Assembly (NCBI RefSeq): GCF_014695375.1
Contig: NZ_JACJOG010000028.1
Location: 97,734 to 161,733 of the forward strand
DNA: 64,000 bases
Reading direction: 5' to 3'
From: Coleofasciculus sp. FACHB-T130
GTDB taxonomy: Bacteria > Cyanobacteriota > Cyanobacteriia > Cyanobacteriales > FACHB-T130
Both the position numbers and the translations under genes were made by a program. This document shows, piece by piece, positions 44,968 to 53,506 of the stretch. Within the stretch, counting starts at the first letter, position 1, and each line of letters opens with the position of its first letter. A model generated the notes under the pieces. The model had not been told where the DNA came from, did no database searches, and saw only the letters and a program-made list of their open reading frames with translations.

Positions 44968-47160
44968 TTAGCTGAGTGCATAATCAGGGTTCAAAGGAAT
45001 TGAAGCATTGACTAAGGACAATAACGGGCCAGTTTGCTCCTGTCCATTGGTCGCCAAATCGCTATGGCACAGATAAATTCGCTCCCCCACTCGCCCCAGT
45101 AAATCCAGCAAAATCCGCCGCAGTCTTTGCTCATCTGCTTCTTGGGTATCTTCTTCGGTTAGCGCCTCTCCCGACCAATCCTTGAGAAACAAGGGGGCAC
45201 CGTAGAGAGTGGCAGCACCGCCTTTTGACCAGAGGTGGGAACCGGCATCCAGCCAAAATTGCCATCGGTGGAACCGACGAGCCGCCCGATATTGGAAGAT
45301 GGTTGCCAAAGTCACGGCGTGACGGTCAAGACCGAGGGGGCGCACAGGGTAAGGGTTCGCGGTGACAGTACCGCGACGCAACAAGCAGATAAACCGATCG
45401 ATCGTGGTGTAATCTGGGGTTTCAATGCGATCGCTCTGCCGCAGCCGTCCATCGACTTCCCAGTAGTGTTGGGCGGTTTCCATCAGTTCGCGTAAGGCGG
45501 CTAGCTGGTCGTAGGGGAGATTGCTGCCTTTCCACAAAAACTGCTGAATTGCCCGGTCAAGCAGGGCGACGCAGTTGGGAATCAGACGCTGTTCCAGCTG
45601 ACCTCGTTGTACCTCTAGCCACTGCAAAATCTCTTCATAAGCAGCACAGGCTGAGTGCCCTAGCCGATCCCAGCGGGGGAAATACGTCACCGGCAGCAAC
45701 CTGGGTTGCTCTGGATCGGGGGAATAGCAGTAATCGGCTAATAAACCCGCCCTGACTGGGTCAATCTTGAAGGATGAAGGATGAACGATCGGGGATGAAT
45801 GGGTGCTACCTCCTGACTCCGGACTCCTGAATCCGGACTCTTGACTCAGTACCACCAGCATTTCCGCCACGGCATCCCGGTCTACCAGCCGCCCCAAGCC
45901 TGGATAAACGAGCGCCTGCAGCGTCAGCAGCGCCCGGATCGTCGGGGAAGCATTCAGGGGACGCTGTTCGCTCAAGGTTTGGACGGGGATATCCTGGCTG
46001 CTGAGGATTTCGATTAAGGTATAGCGAGCGATCGCATCCAAACCAGGGGCAATCACTGCCACGTCCTGAGGCTGCACCTGTCCGCTGTGTATCGCCTCTG
46101 CGATCGCTAAAGCGGTTTCTCGCAACAACTGAGCGCGGGATGTGGTTTGAATCAACTGTACCGACTCTGGTAAGGTCAACAGAAACATGGGATCGCTCAC
46201 CGCTTCCACCACCGGCTTTCCGTAAAGTGCCGCCATACTGCTCGGTTCCTGGCTCAAAGTTTCTACCTGACAGCGCCACTCCAGACTGGCTAGATAATTT
46301 GGATCGGCGTTCAAACCGAGTCGCACTGCCCCATCCGGATTATAGGTAAAGGCTCCGGCTGCTCCTTTATCTAAAAGGAAGTTGAATAGATCGCAGGCGA
46401 TCGCTGGATAATCATCCACATTATCCGCCAGTACTCCCTGATACCGGCGAATCAAGTGCTGCTGATAAGCTTCGTCTGGCAGTAGATAACGCCAATAAAG
46501 TTCGCAAATAATCCCATAGGTCAGCAATCCCCGGTCTAAACACCATTGCCGCCAATCAATCAGCAATTTTCCGATTTTCTCCCAGTCCGGGCGCTCCACC
46601 ACCGGATCGTCGTCCCTGGCAAACCCTTGTTGATCTGCAAAACCTTGTTCGAGAAGACTGGGAATTTCTTCAAGGGGTCGTCCTGCGATCGCGCACAGCT
46701 GCAACAAGTCCAGAATGCGACGCACCGAACGAGACTCGCTCACCCCCAAAAACTGAAGGCTACCATTATCCAACTCCGGACGCCACAACCGGGTGGCTAA
46801 CTCCTGCTCAGTTTCTGGGCGCAGTCTAACTGGAAATTGTGCCCTAAGATTCAACCGCTGAATCAATAAAGGCCAAAATAAGATCGCCTCGTCCTGAAAG
46901 AAACCCAAAGGCGTTTTAGATTGAATCGGATACCGCCCCTGTGTTGCTGTAGCCAAGCGGTCAGCTAATTCGCTCCGATTATCATCATTAGCAGCAAAGA
47001 CTAAAATTGTCGGTGCCTGCTCCCGCCTTCCCGCCTTCCGACGCGAACCTCGCGGTTGAGATCCCCGTTCAACCCACTGGCAAAACAGGTTTACAAGGCG
47101 AGTTGTCTTTCCACTGCGAGTCGGCCCGACGATCCAGATGGTCTGCGATTGCGTTAACAT
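44968..47160 (-). CDS. UvrD/AddB-like P-loop ATPase
   Basis: 730 residues. N-terminal Walker A in WIVGPTRSGKTTRLVNLF, a Walker-B-like VLADNVDDYPAIAC (about residue 225), then a C-terminal half with UvrD-type nucleotide-fold sequence (VQPQDVAVIAPGLDAIARYT, IPVQTLSEQRPLNASPTIR). The pattern resembles AddB/UvrD superfamily 1 proteins, but the canonical DExQD is altered, so helicase activity is unsure; relatives are annotated as recombinase-family proteins in cyanobacteria. Between residues about 438 and 465 is a Ser/Pro-rich stretch encoded by heptad repeats (45767-45850). ATG 47160; divergent from pcxA by 44 bases. Confidence 0.8.
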   Translation of the reverse strand: MLTQSQTIWIVGPTRSGKTTRLVNLFCQWVERGSQPRGSRRKAGRREQAPTILVFAANDDNRSELADRLATATQGRYPIQSKTPLGFFQDEAILFWPLLIQRLNLRAQFPVRLRPETEQELATRLWRPELDNGSLQFLGVSESRSVRRILDLLQLCAIAGRPLEEIPSLLEQGFADQQGFARDDDPVVERPDWEKIGKLLIDWRQWCLDRGLLTYGIICELYWRYLLPDEAYQQHLIRRYQGVLADNVDDYPAIACDLFNFLLDKGAAGAFTYNPDGAVRLGLNADPNYLASLEWRCQVETLSQEPSSMAALYGKPVVEAVSDPMFLLTLPESVQLIQTTSRAQLLRETALAIAEAIHSGQVQPQDVAVIAPGLDAIARYTLIEILSSQDIPVQTLSEQRPLNASPTIRALLTLQALVYPGLGRLVDRDAVAEMLVVLSQESGFRSPESGGSTHSSPIVHPSSFKIDPVRAGLLADYCYSPDPEQPRLLPVTYFPRWDRLGHSACAAYEEILQWLEVQRGQLEQRLIPNCVALLDRAIQQFLWKGSNLPYDQLAALRELMETAQHYWEVDGRLRQSDRIETPDYTTIDRFICLLRRGTVTANPYPVRPLGLDRHAVTLATIFQYRAARRFHRWQFWLDAGSHLWSKGGAATLYGAPLFLKDWSGEALTEEDTQEADEQRLRRILLDLLGRVGERIYLCHSDLATNGQEQTGPLLSLVNASIPLNPDYALS
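45767..45850. repeat. Heptad repeats inside the ATPase coding region
   Basis: Two period-7 runs: GAAGGAT, GAAGGAT, GAACGAT, CGGGGAT (about 45770-45797) and TCCTGAC, TCCGGAC, TCCTGAA, TCCGGAC, TCTTGAC (45811-45845). The frame is kept through both, and the encoded peptide (SQESGFRSPESGGSTHSS and IVHPSSFK) is a low-complexity linker between the conserved parts. Confidence 0.85.
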
Positions 47161-47204
47161 TGCTAAACGCTGAGTGATACTTGTGTAATCGTTCGGTTTC
47201 TATT

Positions 47205-48581
47205 ATGAAACTATCTTTCTTGTCACAGCTCCAATCTTACTTAGGAACTGCCAACCAGTGGTTCTCAGAAACTCCTGAGAGAGCCTTGGATCGCGCATAT
47301 AAGGCAGCCTTAATGATTAAGGCTTTGGAAGATGAACATTTTGACGGTAAAAAAATCTCCCCCGATGGTCAAAAATACCGTGAAAATGCCATGTCTTTTT
47401 TTGAAACGAAACTTAAAAAATATTTAAAAACGGCTAAATTTGGGCTAGCAGAGTTTCAGGCCAGCACTTCAGTAGTGACTCGTTCTAATCCAGATGTAAC
47501 AAGAAAAACAAGGACGACTGGAGCGGCAAATTTTAGAACAGAAGATTTTGAACCTCAAGATAAACAATCCATAACTTTAGAAAAGCTTAAATTTATTGAT
47601 GATGTTTTATCTAAATACAAGCCTGAAAAAAATCGTTCCTCATCAGCCTTAGTCCCTGTTCCTAAATCTAAATCTGTAGAAGTAAATTTGAGGAAGGTTG
47701 ACCGGATTGAAGCGAAGAATCTAGTCAATCAGCCAACTTTGTTTTCTACAGACGACCGAGTGGCTGATGAGGCAGAAACAATGACTGACACAACCAGTTT
47801 TGTGCCTCGCTCAATCTTGAGTACGCTAGATCGACTCAAGAGAAACTTTGACCCGAATTCAGAAGAAGAAGTTGTTCAAAGTTTTCGTACTTCTCAAACG
47901 AAAACCATTGTTTCTATTCGGTTTATTTTAGTTTTAATTTTAGTTCCTCTATTAACTCAACAAGTAAGTAAAACTTTCTTCGTCGGCCCTCTTGTCGATC
48001 GCTTCCGGGAGCCAAACAAAACTGAAATTTTCCTGAATGTCGATCTAGAAGAAGAGGCTTTTCAGGAATTGCAAAGATTTGAAGAATTACTAAAATTCAA
48101 AAACTTAATGGGTATAGCTCCTCAATTATCTAAGGAGGAAATGGAAGAAGAAGTTAAAGAGAAGGCATTAAAAATTGGGGAGGAATATAGTCACCGAAGT
48201 GCCAACGCTATCAAAAATGTTTTTGCCGACCTAATTGCAGCGGGATCTCTTTACCTATTACTACTTAATAGCCAAAAAGAAATTGCAGTTTTCAAAGCTT
48301 TTATAGATGACGTAGTTTATGGTCTCAGTGACAGTGCTAAAGCTTTTATTATTATCTTGTTCACTGACATCTTTGTAGGATTTCACTCTCCTCACGGCTG
48401 GGAAGTCATTCTGGAAGGAACGGCAAGGCATTTAGGCTTACCAGAAAACAGAGATTTTAACTTTCTATTTATTGCTACATTTCCCGTCATTTTGGACACG
48501 ATATTTAAGTATTGGATTTTCCGCTACTTAAACCGAATCTCTCCGTCAGCCGTTGCTACTTATCGGAATATGAATGAATGA
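47205..48581 (+). CDS. pcxA: Proton extrusion protein PcxA (CemA family)
   Basis: 458 residues. CemA/PcxA family inner-membrane protein linked to light-induced proton extrusion and inorganic-carbon uptake. Long soluble N-terminus (about 1-225) with MKLSFLSQLQSYLGTANQWF and RALDRAYKAALMIKALEDEH, then membrane helices, the ISxKTFFVGPLVD-type segment, HRSANAIKNVFADLIAAG, LFTDIFVGFHSPHGWEVILE and ATFPVILDTIFKYWIFRYLN, all CemA signatures. ATG 47205 is chosen over TTG 47181. Chloroplast CemA is the homologue. AT-richer than neighbours. Confidence 0.95.
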   Translation: MKLSFLSQLQSYLGTANQWFSETPERALDRAYKAALMIKALEDEHFDGKKISPDGQKYRENAMSFFETKLKKYLKTAKFGLAEFQASTSVVTRSNPDVTRKTRTTGAANFRTEDFEPQDKQSITLEKLKFIDDVLSKYKPEKNRSSSALVPVPKSKSVEVNLRKVDRIEAKNLVNQPTLFSTDDRVADEAETMTDTTSFVPRSILSTLDRLKRNFDPNSEEEVVQSFRTSQTKTIVSIRFILVLILVPLLTQQVSKTFFVGPLVDRFREPNKTEIFLNVDLEEEAFQELQRFEELLKFKNLMGIAPQLSKEEMEEEVKEKALKIGEEYSHRSANAIKNVFADLIAAGSLYLLLLNSQKEIAVFKAFIDDVVYGLSDSAKAFIIILFTDIFVGFHSPHGWEVILEGTARHLGLPENRDFNFLFIATFPVILDTIFKYWIFRYLNRISPSAVATYRNMNE

Positions 48582-48642
48582 ATAATTAAAAATGCAAACT
48601 TAAAGATTAAAGAAAAGGGATTCTTTCCACCACTTTTAATTT

Positions 48643-49236
48643 CTAATTTTTAATTTCTCTAGGGTAGTGGGGACGGCAAGGACTGCCCCAGCAGACCTGC
48701 TGGGGTGGAATGTTACCGAAAACGCTGCTACGTGCCCCAATCACAGAATTCGCTCCGATTTCAACCCCAGGCGCAATAAAGCAATCTGTGGCAATCCAGA
48801 CGCCGTTGCCAATCGTGATACTGGCTGTCATTAGCTTGAAAGCTGGGTCTTGGATGTCATGACTGCCGGTACAGAGGTAGCTTTTTTGGGAAATGACGCA
48901 GTGCTGACCGATCTGAATGCGGTCAAGGCTGTATAAAACGACATCATCCCCAATCCAGCTATAATCTCCGATTTCGATTTTCCAGGGATAAGTAAAGCGG
49001 GCGGTTGGTCGGATGACTAAGCCGCTGCCGATTTTTGCCCCAAACAGACGCAAAAGCCAGCAGCGGATACCGCTAGAGGGATGGGGAGTTAAGGGAAAGG
49101 CGATCGCTTGTACCAACCACCACAGCAAGACAAACCAACCCGGTCGTCCTCTGTCAAACCAGGATTGGTCGTAACGGCGTAAATCAACAAGAGATTCCGA
49201 CGCGATCGCTGGCGGTTGTTCGCCTGGTTCCAACAC
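48643..49236 (-). CDS. WcaF-type hexapeptide acyltransferase
   Basis: 197 residues. Left-handed beta-helix acyltransferase of the WcaF/colanic-acid acetyltransferase type, predicted to O-acetylate a glycan or its lipid-linked precursor. Hexapeptide repeats IGDYSWIGDDVVLYSL, SITIGNGVWIATDCFIAPGV and EIGANSVIGARSSVFG, with His in GSHDIQDP as catalytic. GTG start at 49236, one base from the stop codon of the glycosyltransferase upstream (49238-49240), so translational coupling is likely. Its last residues PREIKN and stop are read from AT-rich heptads. Confidence 0.9.
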   Translation of the reverse strand: MLEPGEQPPAIASESLVDLRRYDQSWFDRGRPGWFVLLWWLVQAIAFPLTPHPSSGIRCWLLRLFGAKIGSGLVIRPTARFTYPWKIEIGDYSWIGDDVVLYSLDRIQIGQHCVISQKSYLCTGSHDIQDPAFKLMTASITIGNGVWIATDCFIAPGVEIGANSVIGARSSVFGNIPPQQVCWGSPCRPHYPREIKN

Positions 49237-49237
49237 C

Positions 49238-50191
49238 CTACACGCTTCCTTTTAATGAATCTGGCTGGGGTACGGGCTGGGGAGGCACGGAGGAGGAAGC
49301 TGCTACGTTCAACTGACCGCCAAACTCCATTAATTCATAAAGTTTGACGCCAATTTGATACTCGTATTGACTCATCAACCGTGCATAGATGTATCCAGCT
49401 TTCCCATCCAAAAAGCCTCGCTGAATAATGTAAATCAAAATAAACCGAATCAACGGTTTGAATGGAAGGCGCACCCAAGTTTTTTTGAGATACCGCTTGC
49501 GCTGTACCGCATCCCCAAACAAATTAGCGCCAATCGTGCCGCTTTCGTCTTTGCCAGTCAGGATATTTAAATAAACGCGGGCTTCCCAGTTCGAGTAGCG
49601 GTTATGCCGTTCCAACCAGTGGAATACGTCCCGAAAGTCAATGTGCAGCATATCGTTTTTCAGATAGCCTGCTTTGCCTTGCAAAATGACGTGTTCGTGA
49701 ACTTCGTTGTCGCCTGTGTTGCGGATTTCTTCTGTCCCCAAGTTTTCGTAGCGACCTGTTTTGTGCTTAAACAAACGCAGGTTCCAGTCGGGATACCTAC
49801 CGCCATGTTGAATCCATTTGCCGAGGAAAAATACTTTACGGTTCAGGTAGTAGCCTTCGTATTCTGGATTCTGAATGGCAGTTGCAATTTCATCCCAGAG
49901 TTCGGGGGTAATGCGCTCATCACAATCAACAATTAGCACCCATTCGTTATTAAACGGCAGATTGTCTAAAGCCCAGTTTTTCTTTTTAGGCCAGCGACCG
50001 TTGAAGTGAAATTGAACAACTTTTGCGCCGTAACTTTCGGAAATTTCAATCGAGCGATCGCTACTTTGGGAATCTACAACAAACACTTCATCCGCCCTGG
50101 CTACACTCTCCAGGCAAGCCGCCAGATTTGCTTGTTCATTTTTAGCGGGAATCAGAACCGAAACAGGAAGTTTGGAGGGTGTGGAGGTCAT
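49238..50191 (-). CDS. Glycosyltransferase family 2
   Basis: 317 residues, GT-A fold of the KdtX/WaaE type. SVLIPAKNEQANLAACLESV, DSQSSDRSIEI, the metal-binding WVLIVDCDERITPELWDEI, and the acceptor part GGRYPDWNLRLFKHKTGRYE. C-terminal helices (FILIYIIQRGFLDGKAGY) are membrane-proximal. Works in surface polysaccharide or lipid glycosylation. ATG 50191; the coupled acetyltransferase follows by one base. Upstream on the same strand is another GT2 gene (51 bases away). Confidence 0.93.
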   Translation of the reverse strand: MTSTPSKLPVSVLIPAKNEQANLAACLESVARADEVFVVDSQSSDRSIEISESYGAKVVQFHFNGRWPKKKNWALDNLPFNNEWVLIVDCDERITPELWDEIATAIQNPEYEGYYLNRKVFFLGKWIQHGGRYPDWNLRLFKHKTGRYENLGTEEIRNTGDNEVHEHVILQGKAGYLKNDMLHIDFRDVFHWLERHNRYSNWEARVYLNILTGKDESGTIGANLFGDAVQRKRYLKKTWVRLPFKPLIRFILIYIIQRGFLDGKAGYIYARLMSQYEYQIGVKLYELMEFGGQLNVAASSSVPPQPVPQPDSLKGSV

Positions 50192-50212
50192 GACCGTGAA
50201 GGATGAAAGAAC

Positions 50213-50271
50213 AATTAGAAATTAGCAATTAAGAATTAAAAATTAAGAATTTTCTTTTTCAATTTTTAATT
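50213..50271. repeat. AT-rich heptad-like intergenic repeat
   Basis: AATTAGA, AATTAGC, AATTAAG, AATTAAA, AATTAAG units (about 50213-50250) followed by complementary CAATTTTTAATT (50260-50271), spanning the gap between the two glycosyltransferase genes and forming a possible hairpin. The upstream gene's C-terminus (ELKIEKENS) is encoded in it. Confidence 0.7.
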
Positions 50272-51205
50272 CCGGCTCTGGATTTTGCACTTTGAAAGGA
50301 GCAGATAACATCCCTTGAATCGCTGCACTCAAATAACCCACCTGACCGTAGGCATACACGAGATTGTCGAACCGTTGGGCGGCATCGCCAAAATATTTAA
50401 CAGATTTGTAGAGACCTCGCACGAGTCGTTCGCCTCCTAACAATAGCTGGCGCGGTCCTGCCTTACCAGCGATTTGTTCGCGGTAACATTCACTGATGCC
50501 CTGCCACCAGCCTCGGCTTAAAAACCAAGCTTGTTCAAGGCGTTCGGGAGAGACATTGTGGGCAACTAAGGCGTCAGGCAGATAGGCAACTTGCCAACCT
50601 AATTTGAGTGCCCGTTCTGTCATGTGTAATTCTTCATTTGATAACAAATTTTTTCCGACTCGACCCAGATTAACATCGAACCCGTCAATTTGCTCTAAAA
50701 ACGTACGTCTGAGCGAGTAATTCAAGCCTCTGGGGGTCATACCAGGTTGTTTGATATAGACGATGGAATCTCCTAAATCGTATGCTCCCAAGCACCCAGA
50801 TAGTCCAGGGGAAAGCCACAGAGGAGGCGTGATGCCATCGGGCCAGATTAAGGTGACTTTGCCACCCGCGATCGCTAGTTTTTCATTGCTTTGATAAGCA
50901 TCATAGAGTGCCGACAGCCAAGACGGGCTAGCAACGGCATCATCATCTAAATAGGCGAGAATTTCACTTTTGGCTTCCTTGGCACCCGTGTTGCGGGCGA
51001 CAGATAGACCCATAACGCCTTCGTAGACGTATTTTACCCCCGGTCGTGCTTTGATTATCTCGGATGTGCGATCGCTGGAGGCATTATCCACTACCACGAC
51101 TTCAAAATCCGGAAAATCCTGATTCAGCAAACTATCAATGGCAGCACCTAAATACTGCTCTCGATTGTGAGTACATATAATCGCAGAAATTTTAGGCTCT
51201 GTCAT
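50243..51205 (-). CDS. Glycosyltransferase family 2
   Basis: 320 residues. Classic GT2: ISAIICTHNREQYLGAAIDS, VVVVDNASSDRTSEII, ILAYLDDDAVASPSWLSALY with the DDD metal site, GFDVNLGRVGKNLLSNEELH at the acceptor site. C-terminal region hydrophobic only in parts, so peripherally membrane-bound. ATG 51205. C-terminal ELKIEKENS is read from the AT-rich heptad repeat. Operon direction with the two genes downstream suggests one glycan pathway. Confidence 0.93.
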   Translation of the reverse strand: MTEPKISAIICTHNREQYLGAAIDSLLNQDFPDFEVVVVDNASSDRTSEIIKARPGVKYVYEGVMGLSVARNTGAKEAKSEILAYLDDDAVASPSWLSALYDAYQSNEKLAIAGGKVTLIWPDGITPPLWLSPGLSGCLGAYDLGDSIVYIKQPGMTPRGLNYSLRRTFLEQIDGFDVNLGRVGKNLLSNEELHMTERALKLGWQVAYLPDALVAHNVSPERLEQAWFLSRGWWQGISECYREQIAGKAGPRQLLLGGERLVRGLYKSVKYFGDAAQRFDNLVYAYGQVGYLSAAIQGMLSAPFKVQNPEPELKIEKENS

Positions 51206-51240
51206 AAATTTGGGGTTAGGGCTAGCTCAATTAAAAAAGC

Positions 51241-51292
51241 AAAATTAAAAATTAAAAATCAGGAATTTCTGAACTTTTTAATTTTTAATTTT
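51241..51292. repeat. Perfect AT hairpin of period-7 units
   Basis: Arms AAAATTAAAAATTAAAAA (51241-51258) and its exact complement (51275-51292), each built of a 7-base period (ATTAAAA), loop of 16 bases with inner TCAG/CTGA pairing. Located between the minus-strand genes at 51205 and 51299; a terminator for the upstream gene is plausible. Confidence 0.85.
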
Positions 51293-51298
51293 GTATTT

Positions 51299-52036
51299 TT
51301 AATTCTCACTTAGATGACTATGTAGAACAACGAGTGTTTCCGCCAGTTGGCTGAGGCGGGTTTCCAGATCCTCTTTGCGATTCAGCAGCAAGCGCAGCTT
51401 TTGATAACGAGCGATCGCGACACTCACACTCGGAATCTGTTCGGGTGGACAGGGACGCGACCAAAATTGACCATTCTCATCCATTCCTACCAGGCGGTAT
51501 CCAGCCCGTGGAGATTCACAAGTCACCTTTTCATCGGGTTGATTGCACAGTTCTTCTACATAGTCCATCAGCTGGTGTACGGACTTGGCATGACCCTTGT
51601 CTACCACCTGACGCAGCGCCTCAACGCCAACCTCTGGTTCGCGGGAATGAGACTCTAACCAACCATCAACAATTGGCCCTTCTAGATAAATATCTTGAAT
51701 TTGGCGCAAGGTTTGATGAAGTTCCTTCTGCCAACCTCCAACAATCGCTTCAATTTCTTGCAACAGGGTCATCGCCAAGGCAGGATTTGCAGCGTTCCGA
51801 TGGTTGGTGAAACTGGGAGCTTTTAATTTTGGCAGGACGGGTGTCTTGCCAGATTGCTTTTGGTCAGAGAAAGCCTGTACGGTCATTGAAATTGAGCGAT
51901 TGGCATCTGATGATGCCTCTGAACCCCACCCCTTCGGATCGGGCTGATCTTCCCAAGGGGACGAATTTTCTATGACAGGACTTTGATCAGCCAATCGATC
52001 CAGTGTTGTCTCAATCCGTTTTAATTCTGGTTTCAT
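51299..52036 (-). CDS. Conserved hypothetical protein, unknown
   Basis: 245 residues, soluble. N-terminal 70 residues are low complexity with Ser, Pro, Asp; the rest is helical (ALRQVVDKGHAKSVHQLMDY, LLLNRKEDLETRLSQLAETL, the last a probable coiled coil). A middle segment GYRLVGMDENGQFWSRPCPP looks like a beta-hairpin. No known domain recognised. ATG 52036 is preferred to the longer frame at 52060. Probably part of the cell-surface operon only by position. Confidence 0.7.
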   Translation of the reverse strand: MKPELKRIETTLDRLADQSPVIENSSPWEDQPDPKGWGSEASSDANRSISMTVQAFSDQKQSGKTPVLPKLKAPSFTNHRNAANPALAMTLLQEIEAIVGGWQKELHQTLRQIQDIYLEGPIVDGWLESHSREPEVGVEALRQVVDKGHAKSVHQLMDYVEELCNQPDEKVTCESPRAGYRLVGMDENGQFWSRPCPPEQIPSVSVAIARYQKLRLLLNRKEDLETRLSQLAETLVVLHSHLSEN

Positions 52037-52355
52037 AGTTATCTGACGCCACTCCTGCAAATCAAACCTGTTAACTAACTGCCGCTAGAATCTCTAAAAG
52101 GTTGGGATTGGTGCTTTTCCTGGTATTTTTACTTGCTTTGTGTTTCTATGCTTTGTGTTTCTATTTTATTTGTTTATTTGTCTGGTAGGATTAACGGTCT
52201 CAATGCACAAAATGAAAATTTATGGGAAGCCTGACCGCTAGAATAACCCGGACACTGTACAGGTGGGTAAGATACAAATCCTGCCACTGTTGAATTTAAC
52301 TTTAATGCACAACTCGCCGGAAACGGGTAAAAAAGTTCTTTGCGATCGCATCTGA
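52037..52355. other. Intergenic gap upstream of cobU
   Basis: 319 bases, divergent promoters. It holds a 15-base direct repeat, GCTTTGTGTTTCTAT, twice in tandem (52135-52164). A CAGGTGGG...CCTGCCACTG foldback near 52260-52293 recalls part of a cobalamin-riboswitch core but lacks the rest. HIP1 near 52342. Nothing else seen. Confidence 0.55.
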
Positions 52356-52910
52356 ATGACTTCTGTTAAGCATTTAATCTTAGTGACTGGTCCAGCCCGT
52401 TCCGGGAAAAGTGAGTGGGCGGAGACTCTGGCAATGCGTTCGGGTAAGCCGGTTATCTATGTGGCAACGGCTCACGTTGACCCCAACGATCTAGAATGGC
52501 TGGCTCGAATTGAACAACATCAACAACGACGCCCTAGGGAATGGACAACGCTGCAAGTGCCGCTAACACTGGCGGCAACGATTCGGGCATCTCAGAATTC
52601 TAGTTGTCTCCTCGTTGATTCTTTGGGAACTTGGGTGGCGAATTTTTTAGACCAAGACGATGAATCTTGGGAAAGGACGTGCCAGGAGTTGCTGGAAAGT
52701 TTGGAAAGTAGCGTCAGTGATGCGATTTTGGTGGCAGAGGAAACGGGGTGGGGCGTTGTTCCCGCCTATCCCCTCGGTCGAATGTTCCGCGATCGCTTGG
52801 GAAGGCTGGTGCGTCGAGTGGGCGCGATCGCTAACCCAGTCTACTTAGTTACTGCCGGTCACGTTCTCAACCTGAGCCACCTGGGAACGCCGTTACCAAA
52901 ATTATCATAG
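52356..52910 (+). CDS. cobU: Bifunctional adenosylcobinamide kinase / guanylyltransferase
   Basis: 184 residues. Phosphorylates adenosylcobinamide and then guanylylates it, in the last steps of cobalamin nucleotide-loop assembly. P-loop LVTGPARSGKSEWAETLAMR, YVATAHVDPNDLEWLARIEQ, histidine in EQHQQRRPREWTTLQVP (the GMP-carrying His), and WGVVPAYPLGRMFRDRLGRL. Full length. ATG 52356 directly follows a HIP1-containing leader. Downstream gene is not part of the pathway as far as I can tell. Confidence 0.95.
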   Translation: MTSVKHLILVTGPARSGKSEWAETLAMRSGKPVIYVATAHVDPNDLEWLARIEQHQQRRPREWTTLQVPLTLAATIRASQNSSCLLVDSLGTWVANFLDQDDESWERTCQELLESLESSVSDAILVAEETGWGVVPAYPLGRMFRDRLGRLVRRVGAIANPVYLVTAGHVLNLSHLGTPLPKLS

Positions 52911-53023
52911 GCGCTAGCATAGAAAGACTTAAAGCCAAACTGGCAATTGCGAATGACTCATTGCTAATTGAGAAAAAGCGAGTTGTTCATTACCCTATAC
53001 CTATTACCATTCACTCTTTTGCT

Positions 53024-53446
53024 ATGGCATCTCAACACCAAGTCAAACAGTATCTTGCTTATTGGTTTCAGTTAGGCAAAAAAGTTTTGATTCGGAATGG
53101 TCAAGAAGCGCTGCTGCCGCAACCCGTGATTCGGGGCGATCGCTACTCGCAAGAATTTGAAAACTGCTGGCAGCAAATCCTCTCCCCAGACTCGGGGGAC
53201 TGCTACTTAGAGGGCACCGCAGAACCAATTGCCCAGTTGCTGACACCAGCATGGGATGTGTCACCCTGTTCTCGTTGCACCATGCCCGTCCCCGTCCGGA
53301 CTGTAGGAATGCCGCCTTTAGCGTGTCCCTGTAACGATCTCAGCGGCTGGCCCAACACGGAAGTTCCGCTACCGCGATCGCCCGTCAGCAGTCAAAACCG
53401 TCTCGTTGAAATACGCGACCGGCTGCGGAACGCCAGCGGTCTGTAA
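53024..53446 (+). CDS. Conserved cyanobacterial protein with Cys motif, unknown
   Basis: 140 residues, soluble. N-terminus HQVKQYLAYWFQLGKKVLIR, then GDRYSQEFENCWQQIL, and a C-terminal block with cysteines WDVSPCSRCTMPVP and PPLACPCNDLSGWPN (two CxxC/CxC pairs that could bind metal). ATG 53024 is chosen; TTG 52961 would add 21 residues lacking features. I do not recognise the family. It converges on rnz with a heptad-based hairpin between. Confidence 0.75.
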   Translation: MASQHQVKQYLAYWFQLGKKVLIRNGQEALLPQPVIRGDRYSQEFENCWQQILSPDSGDCYLEGTAEPIAQLLTPAWDVSPCSRCTMPVPVRTVGMPPLACPCNDLSGWPNTEVPLPRSPVSSQNRLVEIRDRLRNASGL

Positions 53447-53461
53447 ACAGTAACAATGCAC

Positions 53462-53506
53462 AATTAAAAATTAAAAAAGAGAATTTTTAATTTTTAATTT
53501 TTAATT
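53462..53506. repeat. AT heptad hairpin between convergent genes
   Basis: Left arm AATTAAAAATTAAAAA (53462-53477), right arm of three TTTTTAA units (53484-53504) plus TT, period 7. The right arm overlaps the 3' end of rnz: its last codons (ELKIKN) and stop are made of this repeat. Possible shared terminator. Confidence 0.85.

Noticed and set aside
45806..46279. 157-codon minus-strand frame inside the UvrD/AddB-like gene
   Set aside because: Same strand, shifted frame over a GC-rich coding region; Gly/Arg/Ser-rich shadow peptide.
52255..52300. Possible cobalamin riboswitch before cobU (CCTGCCACTG near a G-rich arm)
   Set aside because: Only a fragment resembling the core is present; the upstream GGGAA-type helix, the B12-box continuation and the downstream kissing-loop elements are not seen. 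An Rfam RF00174 search would settle it.
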